Source: an uncultured Pseudomonadota bacterium
Lineage (GTDB): Bacteria; Pseudomonadota; Gammaproteobacteria; Steroidobacterales; Steroidobacteraceae
Assembly: GCA_903927005.1 (NCBI GenBank)
Contig: CAIYLH010000041.1
Coordinates: forward strand, 1-64,000
Direction of reading: 5' to 3'
Length of the DNA: 64,000 nucleotides
Below the pieces are notes generated by a model. The model did not search any database. It was given only the letters and a program-made list of their open reading frames with translations, and had not been told where the DNA came from. Of this stretch, positions 20,120-30,372 are shown piece by piece. Numbering within the stretch: the stretch's first letter is position 1; every line of letters starts with the position of its first letter. Made by a program: the position numbers and the translations under genes.

Positions 20120-20376
20120 CGCTGAAAATGGGAATTTTTCCTGTGACGACAATCACTTACCAGCAGACGTGAAAGTCCGGATGGAACGCTCAATGGCGTG
20201 ATAATCAGAGGCTTACGAAGGGTTCTTGCGGCGCCATATCAGGACAATGCAAGATTTAGGCCAAGTCGGCCGCGGGGGCCGCTCAAGGAAGTGTGACGAA
20301 GGTCGCACTCGGGGCCCCGAAGGGGCCTTGGAGCCCCCCCGAGGGGCCCTTAAGGGCCCCTGAAACATCAAAAAGA
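20120..20376. other. Intergenic stretch between rnpB and the mra promoter
   Basis: No coding frame is convincing here. The half next to rnpB is a run of G- and C-tracts with several inverted repeats. One is GGCCCC/GGGGCC at 20313-20327 around a 3-base loop; another is the longer palindrome at 20342-20361. A T5 run on the minus strand (20370-20374) directly follows the predicted RNase P RNA end and may mark its processing or termination zone. Confidence 0.5.
20342..20361. repeat. Perfect 20-base palindrome downstream of rnpB
   Basis: The sequence is its own reverse complement: AGGGGCCCTT followed by AAGGGCCCCT. It lies 15 bases beyond the predicted 3-prime end of RNase P RNA. As RNA it could form a strong stem, but no U-run follows it on the minus strand. 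A role in transcription termination or protection of the rnpB precursor is possible but not shown. Confidence 0.6.
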
Positions 20377-20763
<387 letters not shown>

Positions 20764-20792
20764 CGCCACCATAGGGCCGCAAGCCCGCAACC

Positions 20793-21662
20793 TCAAGCAT
20801 CTTCTGCATCGCCGGGCTGTCGTTTCAACTCCAGCGCCCGTTCGTAGACGCGATTACGGCGCACGCCGGTCACTTCAACGGCCAGATCGACCGCTGCCGA
20901 AAGGGGCAGCACCGGCAGCAAAGCGCGCAGCAGCGCATCGACGCGCGCAGCCGCTACATCAGCGTCGTCATCCGGCGGGGCGCCAGCGACGACCACAACC
21001 GCCTCGCCGCGCACCATGTTGGCATCGGTTGCGGCGCGGGCGCCAAGTTGCGCCAGATCACCGCGGTAGACCGTTTCGTGCAGCTTGGTCAGCTCGCGCG
21101 CGACCACGGCCTGGCGGGTCGGACCAAATACGGCCGCAAGGTCCTCCAGCGCTTCCCCGAGGCGATGCGGAGCCTCGTAGAACACCAGCGTCCTTGTCTC
21201 GTGCGCAAGCGTCTCCAGCCGCGCGCGCCGGGCGGCGCGCCGTTGCGGCAAAAACCCCTCGAACGCGAAGCGATCGGTTGGCAGGCCCGCGACCGACAAC
21301 GCCGCGATCGCGGCACACGCTCCAGGGATCGGGCGCACGTCGATTCCAGCCGCACCCGCCGCTGCCACCAGCCTATAGCCCGGATCGCTGACCAAGGGCG
21401 TCCCCGCGTCGGAGATCAGCGCGATGCTCGCTCCGCCCTGCAGCCGGGCGATCAGCTCAGCTACGCGCGCCGCTTCGTTGTGCTCGTGCAGCGCGAGCAG
21501 CGGTGTCTCAATACCGAACTGCGCGAGCAGCTGGCCACTGTGACGGGTGTCCTCTGCGGCAATCAGCTGGACCTCGCGCAGCGTGCTGCGCGCACGGTCG
21601 CTGATATCGCCGAGGTTGCCGATCGGCGTTGCCACGATGAAGAGGGTGCCGGGTGCAGACAC
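20793..21662 (-). CDS. rsmI: 16S rRNA (cytidine1402-2-prime-O)-methyltransferase
   Basis: RsmI adds the ribose methyl group at C1402, the same nucleotide modified by RsmH encoded nearby. The 289-residue tetrapyrrole-methylase-fold protein has TLFIVATPIGNLGDIS at the N-terminus, the AAEDTRHSG block and SDAGTPLVSDPGYRLV near 78-93. I chose GTG 21662 because the family starts just before the GTLFIVATPIGN motif. A longer frame to 21725 would overlap the divergent lpoA leader. Confidence 0.94.
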   Translation of the reverse strand: MSAPGTLFIVATPIGNLGDISDRARSTLREVQLIAAEDTRHSGQLLAQFGIETPLLALHEHNEAARVAELIARLQGGASIALISDAGTPLVSDPGYRLVAAAGAAGIDVRPIPGACAAIAALSVAGLPTDRFAFEGFLPQRRAARRARLETLAHETRTLVFYEAPHRLGEALEDLAAVFGPTRQAVVARELTKLHETVYRGDLAQLGARAATDANMVRGEAVVVVAGAPPDDDADVAAARVDALLRALLPVLPLSAAVDLAVEVTGVRRNRVYERALELKRQPGDAEDA

Positions 21663-21673
21663 TATACTGAGCC

Positions 21674-21700
21674 GTCGACGCGCGGATGCCGCGCGTCGGC
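21674..21700. repeat. Perfect hairpin in the rsmI-lpoA divergent spacer
   Basis: CGACGCGCGG and CCGCGCGTCG (21676-21698) flank a 3-base centre. The stem extends by one G-T and one G-C pair to 21674-21700. It fills almost half of the 61-base divergent spacer and ends 14 bases before the lpoA ribosome-binding site. It may be an operator serving both genes or a leader stem of lpoA. Confidence 0.6.
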
Positions 21701-21723
21701 ATCCTGCACGGAGGAACAGACGC

Positions 21724-23622
21724 ATGCAACGCCCGGGATCCCGGCGACGGGCTCATCTGGCGGGGCTTGTCGCCGCCGCCCTACTCGCGCCGGCGCTCGG
21801 CGCTGCCGCACCGGACGCGACCCTCGACGCCGAACGACTCGCCCGCCGCAGCGATCACGCAGCCGCGGCCGCGCGCTGGGAAGGCGCCGCCGCTCTCGGC
21901 TCGAAGGCGGCCGCGCCGCTGTCCCGTGCCGTGCAGGAGTGGCTACTCGCCGGGCGCGTCGACGACGCGCAGCGCGTGGCAGAACGCCTGGCGTCACTGG
22001 GCGGTCTGGATCCCAGGTCGCCTGCAGGCACTGGGCGCGGTCTCGCCCTGGCAGAGCTCGCCCTGGCCTTTGGCCAGCCCGACCGAGCGCTTAGCGCACT
22101 GCGCGCACTGGGTGAGCCGCCCCCGGTTGGCGCCGAGGGCGACGTGCTGCTGCTGCGCGGTCGGGCCTATCTGGCCGCCGGCCAAGCGCTAGCCGGCACC
22201 CGCGCGCTGGTCGCGCGCGAACACTTTCTTGGCGCTGCGGACGAGCCTGCCGCTCGGCGACTCTTGTGGGACGCCCTGCGCGCCGCGACGCTGCAGGGGG
22301 CGGAGCTGGGTGCCCCGCCGGGCACGGATCCGGTGGTGGCCGGCTGGCTGGAGCTCGCACGCAGGTTCGGGCGGACCGGTACAGGGGGCAGCGCCAACCG
22401 AGAGCAGGTTGCCGTCTGGCGGAACCGCTATCCTTCACACCCTGCCGCTGCATTGATCGCCGACGCCATGCCGGACCATCCTACCGCCGCCGTATCGCCA
22501 CCGCCCGTCACGCCGCCGGTCGTGCCCGTACCCGCGCCGCGCAACTCCTCGCAAATCGCGCTGCTGCTACCGCTGAGCGGCCGATTGTCGGAGGCGGGCG
22601 AGGCGCTGCGCGACGGCTTTCTCTCGGCGTATTACGGCCAGGACGAGTCCAGCAGGCCCACCATACGGGTGTACGACACCGGCTCCGACGCGGCAGCGGC
22701 CTACCATCGGGCCGTGGATGACGGCGCCGGCTTCGTCGTCGGTCCGCTAGGCAAGGAAAACGTCCTTGCGGTGCGCGCCGCGGCCGATGGACGCGTACAG
22801 GTACTGGCGCTGAACGTGCTGCCGGACACCGAAACCGTCCCGCGGCGCTTCTTCCAGTTCGCGCTGTCGCCGGAAGATGAGGCGCGGCAGGTCGCCGAGC
22901 GACTGCTGGCGGAGGGCAAACGCACCGGCGTCGCTCTGGTCGCCGCTGGCGAGTGGGGCAGCAGAATCCTGGCGGCGTTCCACGCCGTGTTCAGCGCAGG
23001 CGGGGGGCAGCTCGCCACCAGCCTGAGCTACGCCGCCTCCACCACCGATTTTTCCGACACGATCGTGCCACTGCTCGGCTTCGAAGACAGCCAGCGCCGC
23101 TACAAGGCCATCGCGGCACTGGTCGGTGGCTCGCTGCAGTTCAATCCGCGCCGCCGCGACGATCTTGAGTTCGTGTTTTTCGGCGGCCAGCCCGTGCACG
23201 GGCGGCTGGTGCGCCAGCAGCTGAAGTTCTATTACGCCGGCGACCTGCCGGTGTACTCGGTATCGGATGTCTACGAACTGAACGCTGCCGCCAATCAGGA
23301 TCTGGAGGGCGTCGCGTTCGTCGACATGCCGTGGATGACGGATGACACCCCGGCACTAGCGGAGAAGCGGTCGAGCGCAGCGCAACTATGGCCGACGACC
23401 GCTCACCGCTGGGGAAGACTGTTTGCGATGGGCCATGACGCGGCTCTGCTCGTCATGGCACTGCGCCACAGCTCGCCGCCAATTACTGAGCCGGTCGCCG
23501 GGCTCACCGGTAGGCTGACGGTGGATGCGGGTGGACGTGTGCGGCGCACGCTTGAATGGGCCCGTATTGGCGCCGACGGCCTGCCGCATCCGCTCACTGC
23601 CGGCGACGCCAACGAGCCCTAG
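21724..23622 (+). CDS. lpoA: LpoA/LppC-type penicillin-binding protein activator
   Basis: LpoA family proteins activate PBP1A from the outer membrane. The 632-residue product has a Sec-type signal sequence (about 1-28), an N-terminal TPR-like helical domain rich in Ala/Leu/Arg, a Pro-rich linker at about 250-275, and a periplasmic-binding-fold domain starting SQIALLLPLSGRLSEAGEALRDGF. ATG 21724 has a strong GGAGGAA ribosome-binding site. Oddly, I see no cysteine anywhere in the protein, so the lipobox found in E. coli LpoA is missing and it is probably not lipidated. The usual downstream yraN/diaA genes are absent. Confidence 0.88.
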   Translation: MQRPGSRRRAHLAGLVAAALLAPALGAAAPDATLDAERLARRSDHAAAAARWEGAAALGSKAAAPLSRAVQEWLLAGRVDDAQRVAERLASLGGLDPRSPAGTGRGLALAELALAFGQPDRALSALRALGEPPPVGAEGDVLLLRGRAYLAAGQALAGTRALVAREHFLGAADEPAARRLLWDALRAATLQGAELGAPPGTDPVVAGWLELARRFGRTGTGGSANREQVAVWRNRYPSHPAAALIADAMPDHPTAAVSPPPVTPPVVPVPAPRNSSQIALLLPLSGRLSEAGEALRDGFLSAYYGQDESSRPTIRVYDTGSDAAAAYHRAVDDGAGFVVGPLGKENVLAVRAAADGRVQVLALNVLPDTETVPRRFFQFALSPEDEARQVAERLLAEGKRTGVALVAAGEWGSRILAAFHAVFSAGGGQLATSLSYAASTTDFSDTIVPLLGFEDSQRRYKAIAALVGGSLQFNPRRRDDLEFVFFGGQPVHGRLVRQQLKFYYAGDLPVYSVSDVYELNAAANQDLEGVAFVDMPWMTDDTPALAEKRSSAAQLWPTTAHRWGRLFAMGHDAALLVMALRHSSPPITEPVAGLTGRLTVDAGGRVRRTLEWARIGADGLPHPLTAGDANEP

Positions 23623-24245
23623 CGGACCTGCGCCGCAGCACGGCCAAACACCACGCACAGGTTGTTGGCCGGCAAGCGCTCGACGCGCTGCCGCTCGAAG
23701 CCCGCGCCCGCCGCAAGCGCGGTGACCTCGGCCAGGTCACGCACACCCCATGCCGGGTCACGCGCCCGCAACCACTGATCGAACTCAGCGTTCGATGGCG
23801 CAGTATGCCGGCCGTCCTCAAGGTATGGCCCGTAGAGGATGAGCAGGCCCGCACCATGCCTCGAGAGCACCTCGCGCGCGCCCGCGATCAGCGCGGCAGT
23901 CGCGGACCACGGCGCTATGTGGATCATGTTGATGCACAGCACCGCGTCATAGCCCTCGCCGGTAGGCCACGGGCCACGCTCAACGTCGAGGCAGCGCGGT
24001 GCTGCGATATTGGCGGCCGATGGACCCGCGAGCCGTACTGCGAGCTCCTCGCAGCGGCTGGCATCGGCCTCGGTGGGCTGCCACTGCACGCCAGGCAGTG
24101 CCGCCGCGAAATGCCGCACATGCTGGCCCGTACCGGAAGCCACTTCCAGCACGCTGCCAACCGCCGGCAGACTGCCGGCGAGCACCTCGAGGATCGGGCC
24201 CTTGTTACGATCGGCAGCGGCCGAACCAGGTGACGGGGCAGTCAT
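23619..24245 (-). CDS. DUF938 SAM-dependent methyltransferase-like protein
   Basis: This 208-residue protein matches the DUF938 family. It starts with an AADRNKGPILEVL segment, then has the SAM-binding VLEVASGTGQH motif (about 33-43), an acidic strand-end QPTEADASR and the family-typical CINMIHIAPWSAT segment near 104-116. The substrate of DUF938 proteins is not known. It follows sspB by 29 bases on the same strand. Its stop shares CTAG (23619-23622) with convergent lpoA. Confidence 0.85.
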   Translation of the reverse strand: MTAPSPGSAAADRNKGPILEVLAGSLPAVGSVLEVASGTGQHVRHFAAALPGVQWQPTEADASRCEELAVRLAGPSAANIAAPRCLDVERGPWPTGEGYDAVLCINMIHIAPWSATAALIAGAREVLSRHGAGLLILYGPYLEDGRHTAPSNAEFDQWLRARDPAWGVRDLAEVTALAAGAGFERQRVERLPANNLCVVFGRAAAQVR

Positions 24246-24274
24246 CGGAGCCGAAGAACGGGCTGCACGCGCCG

Positions 24275-24709
24275 TTACTTGACGACTTTGAGCTGCGGAC
24301 GACGCGGCGGTGGCTCGTTGCCGCCAGTCGGCTTGGACGGACCATCCGGCGTCGTCGTTGGCGCCGGAGTATCCGGACCCTCTTCCTCATCGGCGAAGAT
24401 CATCCCCTGTCCGGTCTCGCGGGCGTAGATGCCGAGGACCGCATGCACAGGGATCTGGATGTTGAACGGCGCGCCGCCAAAGCGCGCACCAAACCCGATC
24501 CAGTCATTCTTTAGCAAGAGGCCCGAAGTGGCCTCGTAGCTGGCGTTCAGGACGATCTTGCCGTCCCGCACGAACTGCCGCGGCACGGCCACGCCCTCCA
24601 CGGCGGCATCAACCACCAGGTGCGGCGTCTGCCCGTTGTCGGTCATCCACTCGTGCATCGCCCGCAACAGGTACGGGCGACGCGACGATGGTGGCACCTC
24701 GGCGGGCAT
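24275..24709 (-). CDS. sspB: ClpXP specificity-enhancing factor SspB
   Basis: SspB is an adaptor that delivers ssrA-tagged proteins to ClpXP. The 144-residue protein has the conserved N-terminal RPYLLRAMHEWMTDNGQTPHLVVDA, the peptide-groove core near LNASYEATSGLLLKND and FGGAPFNIQIPV, a Pro/Thr-rich flexible linker and a C-terminal RPQLKVVK tail that docks on ClpX. It lies 23 bases after petC. In many proteobacteria sspA stands between petC and sspB, but here it is missing. Confidence 0.93.
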   Translation of the reverse strand: MPAEVPPSSRRPYLLRAMHEWMTDNGQTPHLVVDAAVEGVAVPRQFVRDGKIVLNASYEATSGLLLKNDWIGFGARFGGAPFNIQIPVHAVLGIYARETGQGMIFADEEEGPDTPAPTTTPDGPSKPTGGNEPPPRRPQLKVVK

Positions 24710-24732
24710 GACCGTGCAGGCTCGAAGCCGGC

Positions 24733-25476
24733 TCAGTGCACGTCCTTCCAGTACTCTTTGTAGAGCATGTAGGCAAACGAGGTGAACATCAGCAGGAACA
24801 GCAGCACCCAGATGCCCAGATCCTTGCGTGTGTTCTCGATCGGCTCACCGATGTACTGCAGGAAGTTGACGGTGTCGCGCACGAACTCGTCGTACTGCGC
24901 AGGCGTCAGCGAACCCTTGTCCACCAGCTCGAACTTCTCGAACTCGCCCTTACCGGCCTCGCCCTCGGTCGCCTTGTAGACGGCCCGCTGGACGCCCTGC
25001 AGGTCAGCAAGCACATGCGGCATCGCAGTGCCCGGCAGCACGGTGTTGTTCGCGCCGGTCGGCCGCGACGGATCGCGGTAGAAGCTGCGCAGGTACGCGT
25101 AGATGTAGTCAGTGCCGCGCGAGCGCGCCATCAAGCTCATGTCCGGCGGCACGGTGCCGAACCACTTCTTGGCGTCATCGGCCAGCATGGCGCTCTTGAT
25201 GGTGTCGAACGGCTTGTCCGACGTGAACATCAGGTTCTTCTGCAGCTCCGACTCGGGGATGTGCAGATCAGTCGCGACGCGGTTGTAGCGCACGAACTTG
25301 GCCGAGTGGCAACCCGAGCAGTAGTTCATGAAGTTACGCGCGCCGCGCTGCAGCGAGGCTGTGTTGCGCGAGTCGTTCTCGGCGTGCGGGTACGACCCTT
25401 CGTTCGCTAACACCGCCAGCGGCAGTGCCAGCAGGGTGACGGCGGCCAGCGCCGACGCTAGCTTCTTAATGAGCAT
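24733..25476 (-). CDS. petC: Cytochrome c1 of the bc1 complex
   Basis: PetC passes electrons from the Rieske protein to soluble cytochrome c in the periplasm. The 247-residue precursor has a signal peptide (about 1-24), a single haem c site CSGCH at 53-57, an axial methionine in the AMPHVLADL segment and a C-terminal membrane anchor at about 222-240. Its start overlaps petB by 11 bases, with GAGGGTGA as ribosome-binding site. Confidence 0.96.
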   Translation of the reverse strand: MLIKKLASALAAVTLLALPLAVLANEGSYPHAENDSRNTASLQRGARNFMNYCSGCHSAKFVRYNRVATDLHIPESELQKNLMFTSDKPFDTIKSAMLADDAKKWFGTVPPDMSLMARSRGTDYIYAYLRSFYRDPSRPTGANNTVLPGTAMPHVLADLQGVQRAVYKATEGEAGKGEFEKFELVDKGSLTPAQYDEFVRDTVNFLQYIGEPIENTRKDLGIWVLLFLLMFTSFAYMLYKEYWKDVH

Positions 25477-26728
25477 GGTAGGTCACCCTCTCCGGGACGG
25501 GCTTCGTCTTGTCGATGCGCGAGTACCACGGCATCAGCAGGAAGAAAGCAAAGTACACGGCCGTGAACGTGCGGCTGAGCACCAGCAGCGTCGGCGACGG
25601 CGGCGTCATGCCGCAGTAGGCGAGCACCACGAAGGACACGGCAAACAGCGCCAGCGCCACCTTCGAGATCATGCCCTTGTAGCGAATGGAATTGACCGGC
25701 GAGCGGTCCAACCACGGCAGGAACACCAGCAGCGCAATCGCACCGAACATCACGATGACGCCCCAGACCTGCGTTCCGAGGAACGACGGCACGGCGCGGA
25801 GCATCGCGTAGAACGGCGTGAAGTACCACACCGGCGCGATATGCGGCGGGGTCTGCATCGCGTTGGCCTGGTCGAAGTTCGGACCCTCGAGGAACAGGCC
25901 ACCGAAAGTCGGCGCGAAGAACACGATGCCGCAGAACACGATCAGGAACATGCCCAAGCCGAACGTGTCCTTGACGGTCATGTACGGATGGAACCGGATG
26001 CCGTCGACAGGGTGGCCGTCCGGCCCCTTGGTCTTCTTGATCTCAACGCCGTCCGGGTTGCTCGAGCCAACCTCGTGCAGTGCAAGGATGTGCGCAACAA
26101 CCAGGAACACCAGAATCAGTGGGATCGCGATCACATGCAGCGCGAAGAACCGATTCAGCGTGATGTCCGAGATGAAGTAGTCGCCCTTGATCCACTCAGC
26201 CAGCGAGTCGCCGATCACCGGGATCGTGCCGAACAGCGAGACGATCACCTGCGCGCCCCAATAGGACATGTTGCCCCACGGCAGCAGGTAACCCATGAAG
26301 GCCTCCGCCATCAGGCACAGGTAGATCAGCATGCCGAAGATCCACAGCAGCTCGCGCGGCGAACGGTATGAGCCGTACATCAGCGCACGGAACATGTGCA
26401 GGTAAACGACGATGAAGAAGGCGGATGCGCCGGTCGAATGCAGGTAGCGGATCAGCCAGCCCCATTCCACGTCGCGCATGATGTACTCAACCGAAGCGAA
26501 GGCCTCGGCTGCGGACGGCTTGTAATTCATCGTCAGGAAGATGCCGGTGACCAGCTGGATCACGAGCACGACGAGACTCAACACACCGAACAGGTACCAG
26601 AAATTGAAGTTCTTCGGCGCGTAGTACTCGGTGACATGCTCCTTGAGCATCTTGTCGAGCGGGAAACGCGCGTTGATCCAGCCCCAAAGCCCGGTGGCCT
26701 GGGTGGCCCCGTAATTCTCAGTCCCCAT
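25466..26728 (-). CDS. petB: Cytochrome b of the bc1 complex
   Basis: PetB is the membrane quinol-oxidising core of complex III with two b haems. The 420-residue protein has eight membrane segments, haem-ligand histidines in helices two and four (YLHSTGASAFF and HVIAIPLIL contexts), the GYLLPWGNMSYWGAQV stretch and the PEW-type region before the C-terminal helices. An AAGGAG ribosome-binding site lies 8 bases upstream, and petA ends 28 bases before its start. Confidence 0.97.
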   Translation of the reverse strand: MGTENYGATQATGLWGWINARFPLDKMLKEHVTEYYAPKNFNFWYLFGVLSLVVLVIQLVTGIFLTMNYKPSAAEAFASVEYIMRDVEWGWLIRYLHSTGASAFFIVVYLHMFRALMYGSYRSPRELLWIFGMLIYLCLMAEAFMGYLLPWGNMSYWGAQVIVSLFGTIPVIGDSLAEWIKGDYFISDITLNRFFALHVIAIPLILVFLVVAHILALHEVGSSNPDGVEIKKTKGPDGHPVDGIRFHPYMTVKDTFGLGMFLIVFCGIVFFAPTFGGLFLEGPNFDQANAMQTPPHIAPVWYFTPFYAMLRAVPSFLGTQVWGVIVMFGAIALLVFLPWLDRSPVNSIRYKGMISKVALALFAVSFVVLAYCGMTPPSPTLLVLSRTFTAVYFAFFLLMPWYSRIDKTKPVPERVTYHAH

Positions 26729-26756
26729 CTATAGGCTCCTTGCGCAGTGCGGCCGG

Positions 26757-27350
26757 TCAGGCCGACTGCGTGCTGTCGGCGCCGACCAGGATGCGGCCGT
26801 CACTGACGAACGTGTACGGTGGCACGGCCAGGTTCGAAGGCGCCGGAACGCCCTTGAACACGCGTCCTGACAGGTCGAACTTCGAACCGTGGCAGGGGCA
26901 GTAGAACCCGCCCGGCCAGTCGGCGGAGACAGTAACGTCTGCCACCTCGAACTTCGGCATCGGCGCGCAGCCCAGATGCGTGCAAACGCCCAGCACCACG
27001 AGGTACTCGGGCTTGAGCGCACGCGCGTCGTTCTTGGCATAGGCCGGCTGTACCGAGCCCTCCGAGGCCGGGTCGAGCAGGAACGGCGTCGCCTTCTCAA
27101 GTTGCTTGAGCATCTCGGGCGTGCGGCGCACGACCCAGACAGGCTTGCCTCGCCACTCGACCTTCAGCATCGAGCCAGGCTCGAGTTTGCTGATGTCGAT
27201 CTCGATCGGCGCGCCCATCGCCTTGGCGCGCGCGCTCGGCTTCCAGCTCGCCAAAAATGGCGTCGCCACGAATACCGCGCCTACGGCGCCAGTGAGTGCC
27301 GTCGCTGCCGTTAGAAGGCGGCGGCGGCCCTGATCAACCTCATCGCTCAT
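26757..27350 (-). CDS. petA: Rieske iron-sulfur subunit of the bc1 complex
   Basis: PetA carries the mobile 2Fe-2S head of complex III. The 197-residue protein has a twin-arginine-type N-terminus (QGRRRLLTAATALTGAVG) that doubles as membrane anchor. Both cluster motifs are intact: CTHLGC at 123-128 and CPCHGS at 151-156. An AGGGG ribosome-binding site precedes the ATG. It is the first gene of petABC-sspB-DUF938. Confidence 0.97.
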   Translation of the reverse strand: MSDEVDQGRRRLLTAATALTGAVGAVFVATPFLASWKPSARAKAMGAPIEIDISKLEPGSMLKVEWRGKPVWVVRRTPEMLKQLEKATPFLLDPASEGSVQPAYAKNDARALKPEYLVVLGVCTHLGCAPMPKFEVADVTVSADWPGGFYCPCHGSKFDLSGRVFKGVPAPSNLAVPPYTFVSDGRILVGADSTQSA

Positions 27351-27464
27351 GCACTACCCCTGTGGATACCCGATCGAGCTCCGCAATCTGTCCGACCCCG
27401 GTCACGCGAGACACGCGCAACAGCGCGCGCTGACTGGAGGTTTCGCGGATTCGAGGGATTGCGC

Positions 27465-27470
27465 ATTATA
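27465..27470 (-). promoter_or_regulatory. Candidate petA -10 element
   Basis: A perfect TATAAT stands on the minus strand 115 bases upstream of the petA ATG. The bases 16-18 upstream (GCTGCG region) are a poor -35, so it may be activator-dependent. The opposite strand here offers TATACA toward the protease gene, but also without a good -35. Confidence 0.42.
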
Positions 27471-27535
27471 CACATCACATCGCGGCACGCAGCCGCCTGA
27501 AGACACCTGCCATCGCCTGTCGCTCGGGGGTCCCC

Positions 27536-28705
27536 TTGTCACGCCTGACTCGTCTGATCCGGTTCCTCTCTCCCTGGATCGCTCTGGGCCTCGCCGGCGC
27601 GCTGCTGGCCGTCTTCCTGCGGCCGGCACTGCTGCCGCGGCGGGACGCGCCGTTGGCGGGCGTCCCGCCGCAGCCAGCAGCCATCCGGCCAGTTCTGACC
27701 GCGCTGAAAACCACGCCGACGGCGACCGCGCCGCCAGCAAGCCGCGGCAGCGGCTACGCCGACGCGATTGCTCGGGTCGCGCCGGCGGTGGTCAACATCT
27801 CGACCCGCCGGGTCGTCGTGGAACGACGTTTCCCGGACCTGTCCTCGTGGTTCGCGCCGGATTCCCTGGGCTTCCGCCAGCGCGAGGAGGTCAGCCGTGG
27901 TTCCGGTGTGATCCTGGACGCCGCCGGCCACATCGCGACGAATTACCACGTGATCAAAGGCGTGCAGGAGATCGTCGTGCAGCTGGTTGATGGCCGCTCG
28001 ACCAAGGCCACGCTGGTGGGAACTGACCCCGAGACCGACATCGCGATCCTGAAGATCCGACTCGACCATCTGCCAGTGATGCCGCTGGGCCGCTCGGACC
28101 AGCTGCGGGTCGGCGACGTGGTGCTTGCGATCGGCTTCCCGCTGGGGCTTGGTCAAACCGTCACGCAGGGCATCTGCAGTGCCACCGGCCGCTCGCAGCT
28201 GGGGCTGGCGATGCTGGAAAACTTCATCCAGACGGACGCGGCAATCAATCCGGGCAACTCTGGCGGCGCCCTAGTCAGCACGGACGGCGAGCTGGTCGGG
28301 ATCAATACCGCCATTCTCAGCCACGAGCAGGGCGTGGAGGGCATCGGTTTCGCGATCCCGGTCAACCTCGTGCGCGGCGTCGCCGCCGAAATCGAGTCGA
28401 AAGGACGGGTGGCGCGCGGCTGGTCGGGGCTGGGTCTGTACGACCTGACCGACAACGAGGGCCGACCAGTGCAGGGCGTCGAGGTGGCTGGCTTCTTCCC
28501 GGGCAGTCCGGGCGTCCAGATCGGCCTGCGCCCCGGCGACAGGCTCGCTGAACTCGACGGCCAGCCCATTACCGGGCGTCAGGACTTCCTGAGCCGGATC
28601 GCACGCAAGGTGCCTGGCAGCACCGCACGCCTCAAGGGCGCCAGACCCGGCGCCGGGGCCTTCGAGACCACGATGCCGGTGGTCGTGCGGCCGATCGAGC
28701 GCTGA
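27536..28705 (+). CDS. DegS/AlgW-type periplasmic serine protease
   Basis: This is a 389-residue HtrA-family protease anchored by one N-terminal membrane segment (about 13-33). The trypsin-like domain has an intact triad: His138 in TNYHVIKG, Asp168 in ETDIAIL and Ser242 in NPGNSGGALV. A single PDZ domain follows (about 285-385), the DegS/AlgW plan rather than the two-PDZ DegP plan. Homologues cleave anti-sigma factor RseA/MucA in envelope stress. TTG 27536 is the likely start, behind a GGGGG ribosome-binding site. It stands alone and converges on murA with a 3-base gap. Confidence 0.9.
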   Translation: MSRLTRLIRFLSPWIALGLAGALLAVFLRPALLPRRDAPLAGVPPQPAAIRPVLTALKTTPTATAPPASRGSGYADAIARVAPAVVNISTRRVVVERRFPDLSSWFAPDSLGFRQREEVSRGSGVILDAAGHIATNYHVIKGVQEIVVQLVDGRSTKATLVGTDPETDIAILKIRLDHLPVMPLGRSDQLRVGDVVLAIGFPLGLGQTVTQGICSATGRSQLGLAMLENFIQTDAAINPGNSGGALVSTDGELVGINTAILSHEQGVEGIGFAIPVNLVRGVAAEIESKGRVARGWSGLGLYDLTDNEGRPVQGVEVAGFFPGSPGVQIGLRPGDRLAELDGQPITGRQDFLSRIARKVPGSTARLKGARPGAGAFETTMPVVVRPIER

Positions 28706-28708
28706 CCG

Positions 28709-30222
<1,514 letters not shown>

Positions 30223-30334
30223 GGCGACTCTCGCTCGCAGGGCCCAGCGCCAGTCGCGCCGAGCGCGAGTGTAGTGAATCGCCCGGGGCGCGAACAGCGC
30301 CAACACGCGCAGCGCTCCGGCGGCGTGGGTAAAT

Positions 30335-30343
30335 TGCTATGAT
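30335..30343 (+). promoter_or_regulatory. Candidate kdsD promoter, extended -10
   Basis: TGC followed by TATGAT (30338-30343) forms an extended -10 element 29 bases upstream of the kdsD ATG. There is no clear -35, which is tolerated by extended -10 promoters. Transcription would start near 30350, leaving a short leader that carries the GAGGT ribosome-binding site. Confidence 0.5.
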
Positions 30344-30372
30344 GTCCGCACCTTTACTGCAGAGGTCCGCGC

